A stretch of DNA of 20,606 nucleotides from Polyrhizophydium stewartii (GCA_027604665.1 JADGIZ010000187.1:1-20606); one strand, 5' to 3'. Numbered from the stretch's first letter, positions 1 to 12,004 are shown. Numbers and translations are program-made. Notes: generated by a model not told the origin, from the letters alone.

Positions 1-3000
1 GCTCGTCGGCACGCCCTCGCAGGCCCGCTTCGACGCCGCCGGCCGCCTGTTCGTCGCCACAAACAGAAACGCCGTCGCCTCGCTCGAGCCCACCACCGGC
101 GACATTGGTGCGCTTGCACGCCGGGGGAGGCGGCCGACGCCCGCGCACCGCTGACGCTCGCCCGCGCGCCGCCGCATGCACGCCGCCGCCGCAGTCTGGC
201 GCCAGGTGCTTGAGGCCGCCGACGAGCTGCACGGCGTCTTCACCGACTCGGCCGACGCCGTCGTCTCGCTCTCGGGCCGCGCCGCGATCCGCGCCTGGAA
301 CAGGCAGACGGGCGCCGCGATCTGGGAGACCGACGCCGCGCCGCTGCTGCCGCCGGCCCCCGCAGGCGCTGCAGACTGTACCACCCCGTCCGTGCTGCGC
401 GCCGCCGCCGGCGTCATCGCTCTGCTGCCCACCTGCGACATCGTTGCTCTTTCGGCCAACGGCAAGGTCAAGTGGACGCTGCCCCGCAACGACCAGGAGA
501 GGTCCGTGCTCGCCCCATCCCGAGATCCGGCCGCATCTGCTCACCCGCTCCCCGTGCCGCCAGCCTTACCCGGATGGCTCTGACCGGGAACTCGCTCCAT
601 GTCGTCACGTGGTCGCCTGCCTCGGCCAACATCGTGTCCCGCAAGGTCGACGTCGCCGATGGCTCCGTGGGCACGCTCGCCGAGCACAAGCCCACCGACA
701 TCGAGTCTCCCTCTCAGATCATCCTCGCCGAGGCTGACGACGCCCCCCATGCCATCGTCGTCTCGAGCAGCCACATGTGGGGCGTTAATCTCGAAAAGAG
801 CTTTTCGTTTGAGGTCGATGTGGTGAGACTGCCGCTGCGGGCGTCGGAAATGTGCGCCAGCGCCCGTCTTGCTGACACGACGCAACAGTCCCCGTACTTT
901 GGGCCTCAGTTTACCCTCCACGCAATCAAGTCTGACGGCCTCAACCCCGAGTTTGTTATCGTGACCCCAGCTTTCCTCCAGATCCTGCGCATCGTCGAGG
1001 GTGATCCCACGGTTGTGCACTCGATCGAGTACAACGGCGCATCTGCCGTCAAGCTCCTTGCCACAGCTGCAAGCCGCGATAGCCGCGTAGTCGCTGCCGT
1101 TTCTGGATCAAACAGCAAGGTGAGCTGGCGTGCGATATTGGGTCGGCGCCGCGACTCTGCGCTGAAATGCAACACAAGTACACCCTGAGCCTCTGGACGA
1201 CGGAGCAGGTGGCCCAGACGCACTCGTTTGAGCTTGACGAGTCCGAGTTTGGTGGGATTGTCGAGGCAAGTGCCCTGCTGTCTTACCGATTCACTGCTTG
1301 CTCGGCGCTGACGCCGCGCGGATCGCAACACTCTGGCAGGCGTTCATTTCCGGCTCGCCCATCGAGGGCATGTTCCAGCTCACGGTCGTTACTCAGGACG
1401 GGTCTGTGCACCTCATCAACGAGGACGTCATTGTCTGGACCCGCGAGGAGTCGCTCTCGCAGGTCGCCGATGCCGCCTTCCTTGACCTGCCCCAGAGCAT
1501 CGTCTACTCGCAGCAGTTTGACGAGCTCCAGGAGGAGCCCCGCGTGTCGGCGTCCATTTCGCCCGTCGAGCGCTACATCCGCCGCTGGTCCGTGCACCTC
1601 TCCAAGCTCATGTCGCTCTTTGGGACGCTTGGTGGTGCCGAGTCAAGCCAGCCGGAGCAGTCGGCCAACGGCACCGCGGACCTGAGCGACGCCCACGGCT
1701 TCCGCAAGCTTCTGGTCTTGGTCTCCACAACCGGCAAGGTCAATGCGCTCGACACCCTCACTGGCCAGACCGTGTGGTCGCGCTACTTGCCGGGTATTTT
1801 CTTTGACAGCCTCCATATTGTCCGCACCTCGCGTGTCAAATACCCCGCCATTGTGGTGTTTGTCGGCCACTCAAGCGAGGTGCGTGTGCTGTCGCCGCTC
1901 CAGAGCTGAAACGACTCGGCACAGCGTCTGACGCCGATCCGCCGATGCTTAGGGAACTGTCATTTGGCGCCTGAACGGCTTGAACGGCAACGACTTTGTT
2001 TCTGAGAAGCAGCCCGGGATTGCAGCTGAGACGCTGATCCGGGGCGGCGACAGGATTGCGTCCCTGATTGGAGCAGAGGAGGAGGACGAACACACGCAGA
2101 TTCTCGCTCTGGTTGACGAGCACGATGAGGTTTGTCAAGAGTGCCGCGAAAACAACTCCCGCATCCGCCCAACCGCTGACACGGAAATACAACGCGCGTG
2201 CAGGTGTCGCTGTTCCCCAACACTCCCGCAGCCCACGTCGCCTTTGAGGCAAAGAGGCTCACGTCGCACATCTTCCGCACCGACGGCGCCGACGGACTTG
2301 TCGGCTTTGCCATCAACCCGCGCTCGGTCGGCTTGACGGTGCGATGCGAAATGCCTGATCTCGTTGTATGACTTGCGTTTGCGACTCCTGACGCCCGCGG
2401 TGGCTCCGTAGACGTACTCAGTTTCAAAGACTTGGGAGCTGCGCTTCCCCGCAGGCGAGAAGCTCGTCAGCGTGTCCGAGCGCGACTCGAGCGGTGAGTG
2501 CAATCGAACGGAGGCTGCACCTCATCGGTCTTTCTGCTGCAGCGCTGACACTCCGGCGGGCTCTCAGCCGAGTCGGTTGCCTCGATTGGCCGCGTTCTCG
2601 GCGATCGCCGCGTGCTGTACAAGTACCTGAACCCCAACCTTCTCGGCCTCGCCACAGTCCGCAAGGAGGACCAAGGCACGATCACGACCTTCTTTTACAT
2701 CATCGACACTGTCTCTGGCGCGATCCATTACCGCAACGCCCACCACGGCGCCGGCCCCACGACGGACGCTGCCGACACGATCCACGTGCTGCAGTGCGAG
2801 AACTGGTTCGTCTACTCGGTCTGGAACCATGGCCCCGATGCCGTGAGCGACGAGGCATGGCACGGCGTGTCCGAGGCCACGATCGCCGACTTGCCCGGAA
2901 ACCTCAAGAAGAAGGGCCTCACCAAGAAGAAGCTCAAGGCAGCTGCCACCTCAAAGCCGTCGTCTGGCCGCCCCGGAGTGCCGGACGCCAAGCAGCTCGA

Positions 3001-3460
3001 GGTTGTCGCCATTGAGATCTACGAGAGCGCCAAGCCTGATGCGCGCATTGCAAGGTGAGCGGGTCTGAATCCATGCTGCCGACGGCGCAGCAGCCATGGC
3101 GGGCTAACACGAGAGTTTCTCGCCGCGCGCAGCACGTCGCTGTCGTCCTTCTCGGCCAGCCGCCCTGGCATCGTCGCGCAGGCATACGTGTTCCCGCTGC
3201 CCGTGACGGCGATCGGCGTGACCAAGACCCAGGCAAGTATCACGTCGCGCGAGGTGCTGATCGGCATCAAGACTGGCATGCTGTACGGCCTCAACAAGCG
3301 GTTCCTCGACCCGCGCCGCCCCGACCGCTTGACGGCCGAGGACAAGGAGGCTGGCATGATCCCGTACAGCCCCAACCTTGGCTTCGCCACGCGTGAGGTT
3401 GCTTCGTACAGTCTGAACGTGCGCATTCGTCTTTGTTCTGCTGCTGCTGCTGCTGCTGCT

Positions 3461-3500
<40 letters not shown>

Positions 3501-3848
3501 CCAGAGGCTGACCAAGTTGTTTCTGTGCGCCGCCATCAACCAGGTTCTGGGTATCGAGCGCATCATCAGCGCTCCCACGAACCTCGAGTCGACATCGCTT
3601 GTTGCGAGCTACGGTCTGGACCTGTTCTGCTCGCGCCGCGTGCCTTCGCAGTCGTTTGACGTCCTGAGCCCCGACTTCAACTATCTTGGCCTGATCGCGA
3701 CACTTGTTGGTCTGGTCGTTGGCATCCTCGTTGCGAAGCATTTTGTGAGTGGCCTGGCCTTTCGCGAGAGGTTTGGCGTCCCTGCTGATCTGCCAACGGC
3801 ATTTGTGCGCAGGCGGACCGCAAGCGTCTGGCAGACCAGTGGAGGTGA
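1..3848 (+). CDS. EMC1: ER membrane protein complex subunit 1 (5' partial, 13 exons seen)
   Basis: Large subunit of the ER membrane complex, which inserts transmembrane helices into the ER membrane; a type I membrane protein with a lumenal beta-propeller. Exons: <2-107, 195-501, 564-822, 889-1119, 1179-1265, 1340-1879, 1953-2129, 2204-2338, 2412-2493, 2568-3054, 3133-3397, 3544-3744, 3813-3848. Phases agree throughout and give 970 residues plus TGA. Human EMC1 has 993, so only the signal peptide and the first few dozen residues lie outside. Family marks: FVATNRNAVASLEPTTGDIVW near the start (PQQ-like propeller blade), the VWTREESL block, GDRRVLYKYLNPNLL, MIPYSPNL, LDPRRP, then NLESTSLVASYGLDLF and FDVLSPDFNYL of DUF1620. 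One C-terminal membrane span (about GLIATLVGLVVGILVAKHF) and a short cytosolic tail ending QWR follow. The donor at 1880 and the acceptor at 3543 are the least certain junctions. NBAS follows on the same strand 125 bp later. Confidence 0.95.
1266..1339 (+). other. GC-AG intron in EMC1
   Basis: A 74-nt intron with donor GAG|GCAAGT and acceptor TGGCAG, and a GCTGAC branch-site match at about 1307-1312. Both sides are phase 0. Removing it joins GGIVE to AFISGSPIEG in the frame that carries the downstream VWTREESL block. No GT donor nearby keeps the frame as well. GCAAGT is the usual strong form of a GC donor. Confidence 0.8.
3398..3543 (+). other. Longest EMC1 intron, repeat-bearing, with two candidate acceptors
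   Basis: A 146-nt intron, about twice the usual size here. It contains the CTG/CT microsatellite. The first possible acceptor is CCAG ending at 3504, directly after the pyrimidine tract. The second is CCAG ending at 3543, preceded by its own CTGAC at about 3508-3512. Both are phase 0; the 39 nt between them would add 13 residues. I chose the second because it gives TREVLGIERI, which fits my memory of fungal EMC1 proteins, but the first is possible. Confidence 0.65.
3438..3497 (+). repeat. Compound microsatellite (CTG)8(CT)18 inside EMC1 intron
   Basis: Eight CTG units (3438-3461) run directly into eighteen CT units (3462-3497). The tract sits just upstream of a possible 3' splice site and may serve as its polypyrimidine tract. 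An open frame runs through it, but that frame is non-coding by homology. Confidence 0.97.
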
Positions 3849-3973
3849 ACTTGAAGCGGCAGATAATGAAGGCAATGAACCGTCCTCGGCCTCACGGCTG
3901 TCTGCCTGCCGCCGGCGCCTGGAGCCGGACGCCGTCGCGGGCCACGTCGTCGCGTCGCCTTCTCTCTGAACAC
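3849..3973 (+). other. Short EMC1-NBAS intergenic region
   Basis: Only 125 bp separate the EMC1 stop from the chosen NBAS start, so EMC1 3' end signals and the NBAS promoter must share it or reach into coding sequence. No TATA or AATAAA was seen. Two ATGs at 3866 and 3875 are in frame with NBAS and could be its true start. Confidence 0.7.
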
Positions 3974-6900
3974 ATGATCGTCGCCGTCGAGGCCGCGCTC
4001 TGGCCCGGCGCGCTGCCGGGCCAGCCCGCGCAGCCGCCGCAGCCACATACAGCGGCGCAGGACGGTCGCGCCGTCGACCCAGACCCCGCCAGCGGCCACC
4101 GTGTGCCGCACTCGCCCTCCGTGCCGCCAAACCTCCTCCGGCTCGCGAGCAGCAGCCCCGGCGGCGCCAGGGCCGCCACGCTCGCCGTGTCGCACGACGC
4201 CCGCCACTGCGCCGTGCTCGTGCCGGGCTGGCTGGACGTGCGCCGCGGCCAGCGCTGCGTCGGGCAGCTGCCGCTGCCGCCCGACCCGGAGCCGGCGTGG
4301 CAGCGCCTTGCGTGGTCGCCTGACTCGCGCTGGGTGGCCATGTCGCTCAGCAACGGCGCGCTGTTGGTGTACGACCTCGAGTCGCGCAGGTGCCTGTGCG
4401 ACCTGCAGCGAGGCGGCGGCAGCGCCGTGCACGCCGAGCCAGCGGAGATGGCCGCGCCGGTGCCCGGCTCCGTCGATCCGCCTGCCGGACTCGTCTTTGT
4501 GCCTTCGTCGGGCAGCGGCAGCAGGGTGATGCTTCTTTCGCTGGGGTTTGGTGGCCGAGTCGATGCATTCCAGCTCAGCGAGGATCAGGACGGCCTTCGC
4601 CTGGATGCGGCCTGGCTCGGCGATCTCGGCTCGGTCCACCGCACCGTCACAGCGGCCGCATGGCACGCTGCGACGCAGCAGCTCGTCATCGGCGGGACGC
4701 TATGCACTGCAGCTCAACCCGGCACTGCTCACGCAGATGGATCCAGGAGCAGCCTGACGTTGTGGCGCATCGAAGGCAGCGAGGCATCCCCGCCGACTCT
4801 TGCGTGCTGCAGCTCTCTCTCAACAAAGCTGCCGAGGCGCATCTCCCTCCAGGCGCGTGGCCCAACATCGGACACGGTGCTCAGTTCGGCCATGCGCCTG
4901 GCATCAAGCATCTTCAAGCCAGCAGCTTCGCCAAAGCCGGACAACGAGGCCGCCGATGGTCCTCGCGACCTGGCCGCTCTCGCCAGCGACTCGCGAATGG
5001 TTTGCACGTCGTGGAGCGGCTTGCTTTCCGTTTACGATGTCGCCGAGTCAACGATCAAGCCACTCCAGCATGATATCTCGAGCGAACCGGCCGTGTGCGC
5101 GGCCTTTCTGGACCACAGTCGCCTCCTTATCGCAAAGAGCGACGCCATCCTGACTACCTGCAAAATTGGCTCCGCGCAAGCTGACAAGGAGACTGCCACC
5201 TATGCCAACGCCACTTCCTTGAATGCCCTCGCAGGCAGCACTATCCACTCCATGTCTACGATTCCAGATGCGGCTGCTGCCTTTGTCCTGGCCTCTTTTG
5301 GCGAGGACCTCGTGCTTGTCTGCGCCGTGAGCGCCTCGCCTGTCGAGGTTGCGCTTAAAGCCGTCGAGGAGCAGCCAGACGTCGACATCAACAATCTGTG
5401 CAAACAGCTTGGCGTGCACGCCGACGTGGTGTTCAAGGCGCTGTGGCAGCGCGTCCCAAAGACCGCTCGCGCCGTGCAGCAGCTGCTCTCCAACATATCA
5501 GACGACGCGTTTGTGCTTGCCGAGTGCCTCGACGACCCGCACGATGCAAACCTGTCGTTGGCTCGGTCGCTGCTCGAGCTCGTTGTCGCGCGCACGGCCG
5601 GGTTCACCTTTGCCGACGTCGAGGCTGAGCTGACGGGGGTCCTGGACGAGTTTGAGGGCCAGAAGGACACCAAGGACCAGGATCACACCCGTTCCGGCGT
5701 CTCGTTCACGGACAGGTGCATGGCGCGCATGCGAGCGCTCAAGTATCTCGACCGACTTGACACCTTCGAGGCAGTGCACCGCCTTGCGGGCTCGTCGATC
5801 TCCGAGTATGGGCGTTTCAGGGACGCCGATCTAACGTCTGTTGCCGCCGACATTGCTGCCTCGTCGCGCTTCGAGGCCCTCGAGACGCTGTTTACGCGCC
5901 ACGGCCACGAGCTGCTGCCTCTTCGCTTGAGCCTGCTCGGCTTGATCCCAGAAACAGCGGATCCGGCCACATACGCCCATCTGCTGCCGCGCATCGACAA
6001 AGCAACCGGCCACGAGCAGGCATGGACCATCATTCGTTGGCGCAAGCCCGACTGGACGTCGAGCAAGGAGACGCGCGAGTTGCTCGAGCTCGTGTACCCA
6101 GACGAGATCGGCAGCCTCGCACGCAGGCCGTCAACTGTGTCGTCAGTAGTACTCGTACCTGTTTTGCCGCACACGTATCCCGCCACGTCCGAGGCGCTCT
6201 CGGCGTGGGCCAGCCAGCGCATCTTGCAGATTGACCGCCGCACGGGCTTGGCGGACCTGGCGCTGAGCTTCACTCGGCTTGCAATGGAGCGAGGCATACC
6301 CGGTCTTGAGCGAACCTACGGCGCATTGCGCACAACGGCAGCCATTATCGACCGGTTTGTTGCCACTCGCGACATTGCACCATCGCGCTCGTGCAATCCG
6401 CCTCTGCCCGCTGATATCGCGGCCTTGTCTGCGACCGAGGTGGCGGCTGCCGGAACCGCTACGGCGATCATGTGGCTTTTGCAGCTGTCGACGGAAACAA
6501 GCATCGTTGCCGATGTGCGGCAGCCTATTTTTGAGGCTCTTGAGATCGAGTTTGGCGACCCAAGATCTGATGCGGCTCAAAATGCGCTCACTGCGTAAGT
6601 GTGCACCGTGTTGCCCTTTGATGCACATGCGGATTGCATGCTGACTAACTGCATTATGCGTGCAGCGGCCTTTGCCAGCTCGCGCGCTGTGACCCAGAGT
6701 CCGTCGTGCCAGTGTTCCGCGACTCACGCACGTCTTTGGCGCCTCACGAGCGTCTTATTGTGCGCGCTACCGACCTAGCCGTGATCTTTGAAAGCGCTGT
6801 GCGAGGCTGCGCGGACCCCAGCTCGCTAAATGCGCAACTCGCGATGCTCTCACTGCTGCCGCAGTCGATGGGCGGCGAAGAGCCTGATTCACCAGAGTCG

Positions 6901-9900
6901 AGCTTTGATTTCGCCGCAGCCTCGACCGTCGCGCGGCTCGGTGCGCTCTTGGAAGCGGCGCAGTTCATGCACCATCTCAGGACGTCGCCTTCGAACGTAC
7001 CCGGCATGGAACGTATCGATAGGGAGCCTGGGGAGCAGCGCCTCCTGATTGAGAAGATTCCGAGACTTGTGCTCCAACATCTACGCGATCCGGCATCCGC
7101 AGAGGCAGCATTCAAGTCGGCTCTGAACAAGGTGCTGCATCTTCAAAAACTCGGTCTCCTAGCCGCGGTCTCAACGGAAGAGATATTCGGAAGCTTCCTC
7201 CGCGTTGCGCTGTCGCACGGATGTGAGTGGCCCGCGGTCGTGTGTGCTGTTCATGCCCACACACCTTGCTGATCTGGACATCCCAGTCCACTCTATTGTC
7301 CGCCTCGCGCTCGATCCAGAGACAGCCGGCGGTGCAACGGCGTCAGTGGCTCTATGCCAACAGGTTGTTCTCTCTGCTGCGCGAGAGCTATTTGACAATG
7401 CGGACTCGGGCAGCAAGTCGCATGGCCTGCTGAGAAGGGCATGCGAGTGGTGAGCTGCCGCTCATGGGCTACTTTTGTGCCTAGCTGCCGCATACTGACG
7501 CTCTCTGCAAGCCTTGTTCTTGTGCCCGGCTCCCCGGACATCCAGCGCGAGCAGGATCTGATTGATGCTGTCGATGTAATGATCGGCAAGTACGGCCTCC
7601 TCGACCACCGCACCATGTCGCCTATGATGCCGATCCAAGTGCGCTTCCACTTGGACCGCCTGGATCTGCTGCGGCAGCTGCTCAGCGACAACGACGGCCT
7701 GTATCTCTCGCCAGAGCTTGTTCTGGATCTCGCGCAGAAGCTCTGCGGCCGCCAGGAAGCAACTTCGCCTCGCGCACAGCTGCGCATCCGCATCTTCTTT
7801 GCCAACTCGGCAATGGACCACATGGATGCCGAGGTCGCGGCGCATTATTGCCGCGAGCTGATGCGGATTGCGTTTACGGCACCTCCGCCAGGATCTGCTG
7901 GCCCGGATGCGCATCTACTCGGCGACAGCGACCTCGCGCACAGCCTTGCTGATGTGCTTGTGCGGTTCGCCGAGTCGGACATGCCGAGCCAGGCTTCGAC
8001 CAAGCTCAACCTTTTGTCGCATGCGCTTCGGATCTGCCCGCCGAACCGCATCTCGCGCATGCTCGAGCTCTGGCGCATGGCTGATGTCGAGGCGGCAGCA
8101 GAGAACTTGCGAGACGAACGGGCCACCGCCAAGGCTCAGTCTCAAAGCGAAATCAGGCAAGTCATCGTCGGCGCGGGCTCCGCGGATAGACGCCATACGT
8201 TGTCGGCCGCCCACGTGCGGCAGGTCCTTTCCGAGGCTGCATCCAGTTTGGCTGGCCAGCAGCCACTTGCTGCGACTAGCAGCGTCGAGCATGTTCTCTG
8301 GAACGACTTTTACCTGTCGCCTGGCGCTTCCGGTCAACCCGCCGGGCTCTACAGTCTCGAGTCGGATGGCGCCATGGCCGCTGAGGATATGATCTTGAGC
8401 GCTGCTATTGCAAGTACCGGCCTGTCCGACTCAGCAATTAGTGGACCCACCACGACGGAGCTGCTCCTGTCATACGCACAGCGGCTGCTTGATCGCGACG
8501 CGCTGCTTGCCCTTGCCAGTGTTCTGAATGCCATGACGGTGCGTGGTGAGAGTACCGTTGCGGCTGGCTTCACAATGCTGACAATGCTGCAGAGCGATCC
8601 TTCGGCCAGCGCCGGGCAGGTTGACTCGGTCCGCGATATTTTTGCTCGGCTCGGCGAATCTGTCGAAGCCAACGAGCTCGCTGCGTCGTTTTATGCCACC
8701 GCGGCGTCTGCGGTCGCCGGGCACCAGGAGCTCGACCAGAACACCCGCGAGCATCTGCTGCAGGCGTGGGCGGGCGCCGATCAGCAGCCGGAGCAGCTGA
8801 CGGCACGGGATCGGCTGGCTTGGACGCTTGCGGAGCACGCACACGCACACCATGGCCGCATTTCAAGCAGCAAGACACGCCAGATTGAGGACCGGCTTGC
8901 TTCGCGGGTCGGAGTTGACGTGGCGCGCTTTGGCGAAGACGAGAGCTACCGGCTGGAGCGTCTTCGTGCTGTTGCTGCGACCCAAGAGCCGCGTCGCATC
9001 CAGGACTGCCTTGAGCTGATGGACTACTTGCAGCTTCCGCGAGACCAGGTGTGCTTTGCTGTTTGAATGCATGCCAAGCGTACCTTCTGCCGTTGCTGAC
9101 TCGCTTGTGATTCATGAAGCTGGCGCTGACGCAGCTCGAGTGGCTGCTCGCATCCGAGAATGTGTCGGCCGAGACGCTTCTTGAGGCGCCGCACATTTAC
9201 TCGCACTTTGGCAACGTTGCCAGCGACAAGCTCGCGCACGCCATCGCAGACCAGCATGGGCGGGTAAGCGCAGTTGCTGGCTTGCGCTCTCGCAAGTTGT
9301 GCGCCGCTAACCGGCTTTGAATGGACAGCTGTGGCGCGGGCGGCTGGTGAAGCTGCTGGCGGCATACCAGCTACTTCGTGGAGTCCTTGTCCAGGCAGGC
9401 GATCGCGCCAGTGCCGACGCCATCGCCGCTCGCATTGAGCTGCTTGGCATCATGGATAGCGTACCGAGCCTCCGCGGCGTCTCGGTTGGAGACCTGCGCG
9501 GCGCTGCGATGGCCGGAGAGCAGGGCATCCTGCAGCTCTGGGAAGTGGAGCCGACCCGCGGCCGCCTCGAGTCAATCCTGGCCGTGCTCACAAAGTAAGC
9601 CGCTGCTGGCTGCTCCGCGGCCAGTTGGCGAGAGCTGACTCTCGCGGACAGAATCAAGGCTCTCGAACCAATCTCAATCTTTGGGGACGAGGTCAGCCTG
9701 CCCACGATCAGCCTGGATGTTCAGTCTGCGGCGAGCTCGCTTCATGCAGCGTACCTTGGTCGAGCGATGGCATTCCTCGCCGCAAACTGGAGTCCGGTCG
9801 ACTCGCAGCCGTATGTGGCTTTTGATGTGGCATTCGATGTGTCGGGCACTTGCTGACATGCATTGCAGACTGGTTTCGCTTGTGCAAGATGTCCTGGAAC

Positions 9901-11982
9901 GGCTCCCGGCCATGAATCCTGAACACGCGTTTAACGTCGCCCGCCACATGGTTGTGGGCCAGCTTGTATGTCCAGGCTCTGTTGAGAGCTTCCTGAAGCG
10001 CTGAGGTTTGAAGATGACTGCTGACATCGTCCACAGGCGATGCGCACGCCGCTCGAGATCCGCAAGTCGATTCTGTCGGCGCTGGACAAGCGCTTGAAAG
10101 ACACCGAATCGGCTTCGTGGACGCAGCCGCTGTCTGTGCACTTGGCCCTGCTTTCAGGCCTTGCGGATATCGACGAGCAGTTCTTCGAGATTGGCGGCGT
10201 GCCGACATACGTTGTGCAGCAGCTGGACGAGGCGTGCGGCGACATCAAGCAGGTGAGCCACTTGTCGTAAAGCTGCATCGTCTTGCTGAGACGCTGACGC
10301 TGGGCTTTAAGATCACACGCACGCTCGACGGTCTTGTAACTGGTCTTGCGGACCCGGAGCTCGTGTTCGCCGTGGCCAACATCGTGGGGTCTGGCTTTGA
10401 GCCGCCTGTGCCGGAGTGGGCTCTCCCAGAGCTGTACCGCCGCGCAGTGTCTGATGCCATGCGTGAGCTCGAGGCACGTTGCGACGAAGCGGACCCTCGG
10501 CTAGCGCAGCTTGAGCAGCTTCTCTCGGCCGTGCTCGGCCGTGCCCAGGGCATACATTCATCAAAGCCGAGCGCGCAGACCGATGACGACGGCTGGGGCG
10601 ACGAAATGGCTCTGGACGATGTCCTCGGCCCGTCGCCGTACGAGGAGCGCATGCAGGAAACGCGCGAGGTGCTTCGCTCGGTTCTCTCGTCCGCCATGAG
10701 CGAAATCTCGCCGCTTCCGGTTCCGCTCAAGATGCTGGCGCTGCGCACGATCCAAAAGGTGAGTTGAACCACGGGTGCATCTCGCGAATGCGAGGACTGA
10801 CCCGCAAACTTTTCTCGTCACTTCTCGCACGAACAGTATTTTGTCACTCAAGGTCAAGAGAGCAGCGATCTGCGGGTCTTTGGCCAGGCGACGCTGGTCC
10901 AGCACATCTGGGGCATTCAGGTTGGTGGGCATGAGCTTGTGTGCGGCGTTTTGTCTGGTGCTAACTCGGACGCAGATTCCCGCCTCGGAGCTTGGCGACC
11001 CTGCGCAGCACGAGGCGACGCTCACGCAACTCATGGCCGAGTCGTCGACGGAGCAGCACGTTCTGGGAATGGCGCAGTTGCTGGCGGTGTGGTTTGAGCC
11101 TGAAGACGGGTCGCTCGATACAGCTGCCGAGGCGCTTTGGATGAGCCTCTTTACATGGGCAATCGACGCCGGCTTTGATCGGCTTGTCTTCCAAATCATT
11201 CTGAAGATGCGCACGAAAGCTCGCATCCACGATGAGGTGCGTGGGAGCGGATTGGCAGCTCTAAATGAGACGCGCGGACTGACGCCTGCTGTAATACTTT
11301 TCAGATGCTACTCGACAAGATCCAGGGCAGTCGCGATATTGTCGACTTCCACCGCTTTGCGCTGATTAGCATGAGCAGCATTGTGGTTGATTCGATGCTC
11401 TCCTCGCTGCTGGACCAGATCGCCGACTCGGCCGACTTCCAGGAGCTGCTGTTCACGAGCAAGAACCTGCTCTTGCTGGTCCTTGCGCACGGATACGGCC
11501 CGATGCTCGCACGCCTCAACCTCAACTGGACCAAACTCTGCGAGACATTGCTTGTCAACACCTCTGGCGCAACCGAGCACAGCACAGCACTGCAGAGGCA
11601 GTTTGTTGCCGTACTTGCTGCGGACCTTGTTGCTGCTGGCTCGATCTTCCGCGCCTCGCGCCTCACGCAGATTTACTTTAGCGCCTCTTCGCTGCTCCAC
11701 GCCGGACCCCAAGCCGACTTCATTCTCCTCCGCCAGCTCGTTGCGCTTGGCGCCGAGTCTGCGGGGGTGCCTTTCCATGTGCACACCATTCCCCTCTCAT
11801 TTGCGCAAGATCAGGCGGTGCCCAAGTTCCACGCCTCTTCCGACTCGCTGGACGTGCCCAGCGACGACGATGCGGTGCTCTCGCATTTTCTGCTCGATGG
11901 CGGCAATGCACTTCAGCAGCGCTTTCGCGAGAAACTCGGCACCGCGCTTGAAATTCTCAATGGATTCATCGAATCATTTTAG
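3974..11982 (+). CDS. NBAS: NBAS / Sec39 homologue, full length (13 exons)
   Basis: Subunit of the Dsl1/NRZ tether on the ER, which captures COPI vesicles returning from the Golgi; in animals NBAS also acts in nonsense-mediated decay. Exons: 3974-6594, 6666-7222, 7287-7449, 7512-9048, 9120-9263, 9329-9594, 9652-9810, 9869-9965, 10037-10252, 10312-10758, 10837-10920, 10976-11236, 11305-11982 (TAG). All phases agree, giving 2,409 residues (human 2,371). Residues about 54-450 are an N-terminal WD40-like propeller, with DPEPAWQRLAWSPDSRWVA and LLVYDLESR. From about 456 an alpha-solenoid follows with clear Sec39 marks: KYLDRLDTFEAVHRL (about 590), ALETLFTRHGHELLPLRLSL (about 635) and AMERGIPGLERTYGALR (about 770). 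Later exons match the NBAS C-terminal region. ATG 3974 was chosen because IVAVEAALWPG resembles the human N-terminus. ATG 3866 is in frame, has A at -3, and would add 36 Arg-rich residues. No signal peptide is seen. Confidence 0.93.
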
Positions 11983-12004
11983 GCCAACACCTCACAAATG
12001 AACA
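11983..12004. other. Convergent 22-bp gap between stop codons
   Basis: The NBAS TAG and the TGA of the opposite-strand coiled-coil gene are 22 bp apart. The 3' UTRs of both genes must therefore overlap each other's coding sequence. No AATAAA lies in the gap. Confidence 0.9.

Noticed and set aside
1880..1909. EMC1 exon continuing to the TGA at 1909 (VRVLSPLQS)
   Set aside because: It resembles a propeller strand, but no phase-0 donor follows. Using GTGCGT at 1880 with the acceptor at 1952 gives GTVIWRLNG and keeps the frame.
3433..3543. Open frame through the CTG/CT repeat (poly-Cys then Leu/Ser) as EMC1 coding sequence
   Set aside because: It lacks family likeness and lies between donor 3398 and the acceptors at 3504 and 3543. 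It is intronic.
3019..3741. 240-codon minus-strand frame opposite the EMC1 3' exons
   Set aside because: It runs across EMC1 introns and the microsatellite, giving Arg-Glu and poly-Ala repeats. It is a shadow frame.
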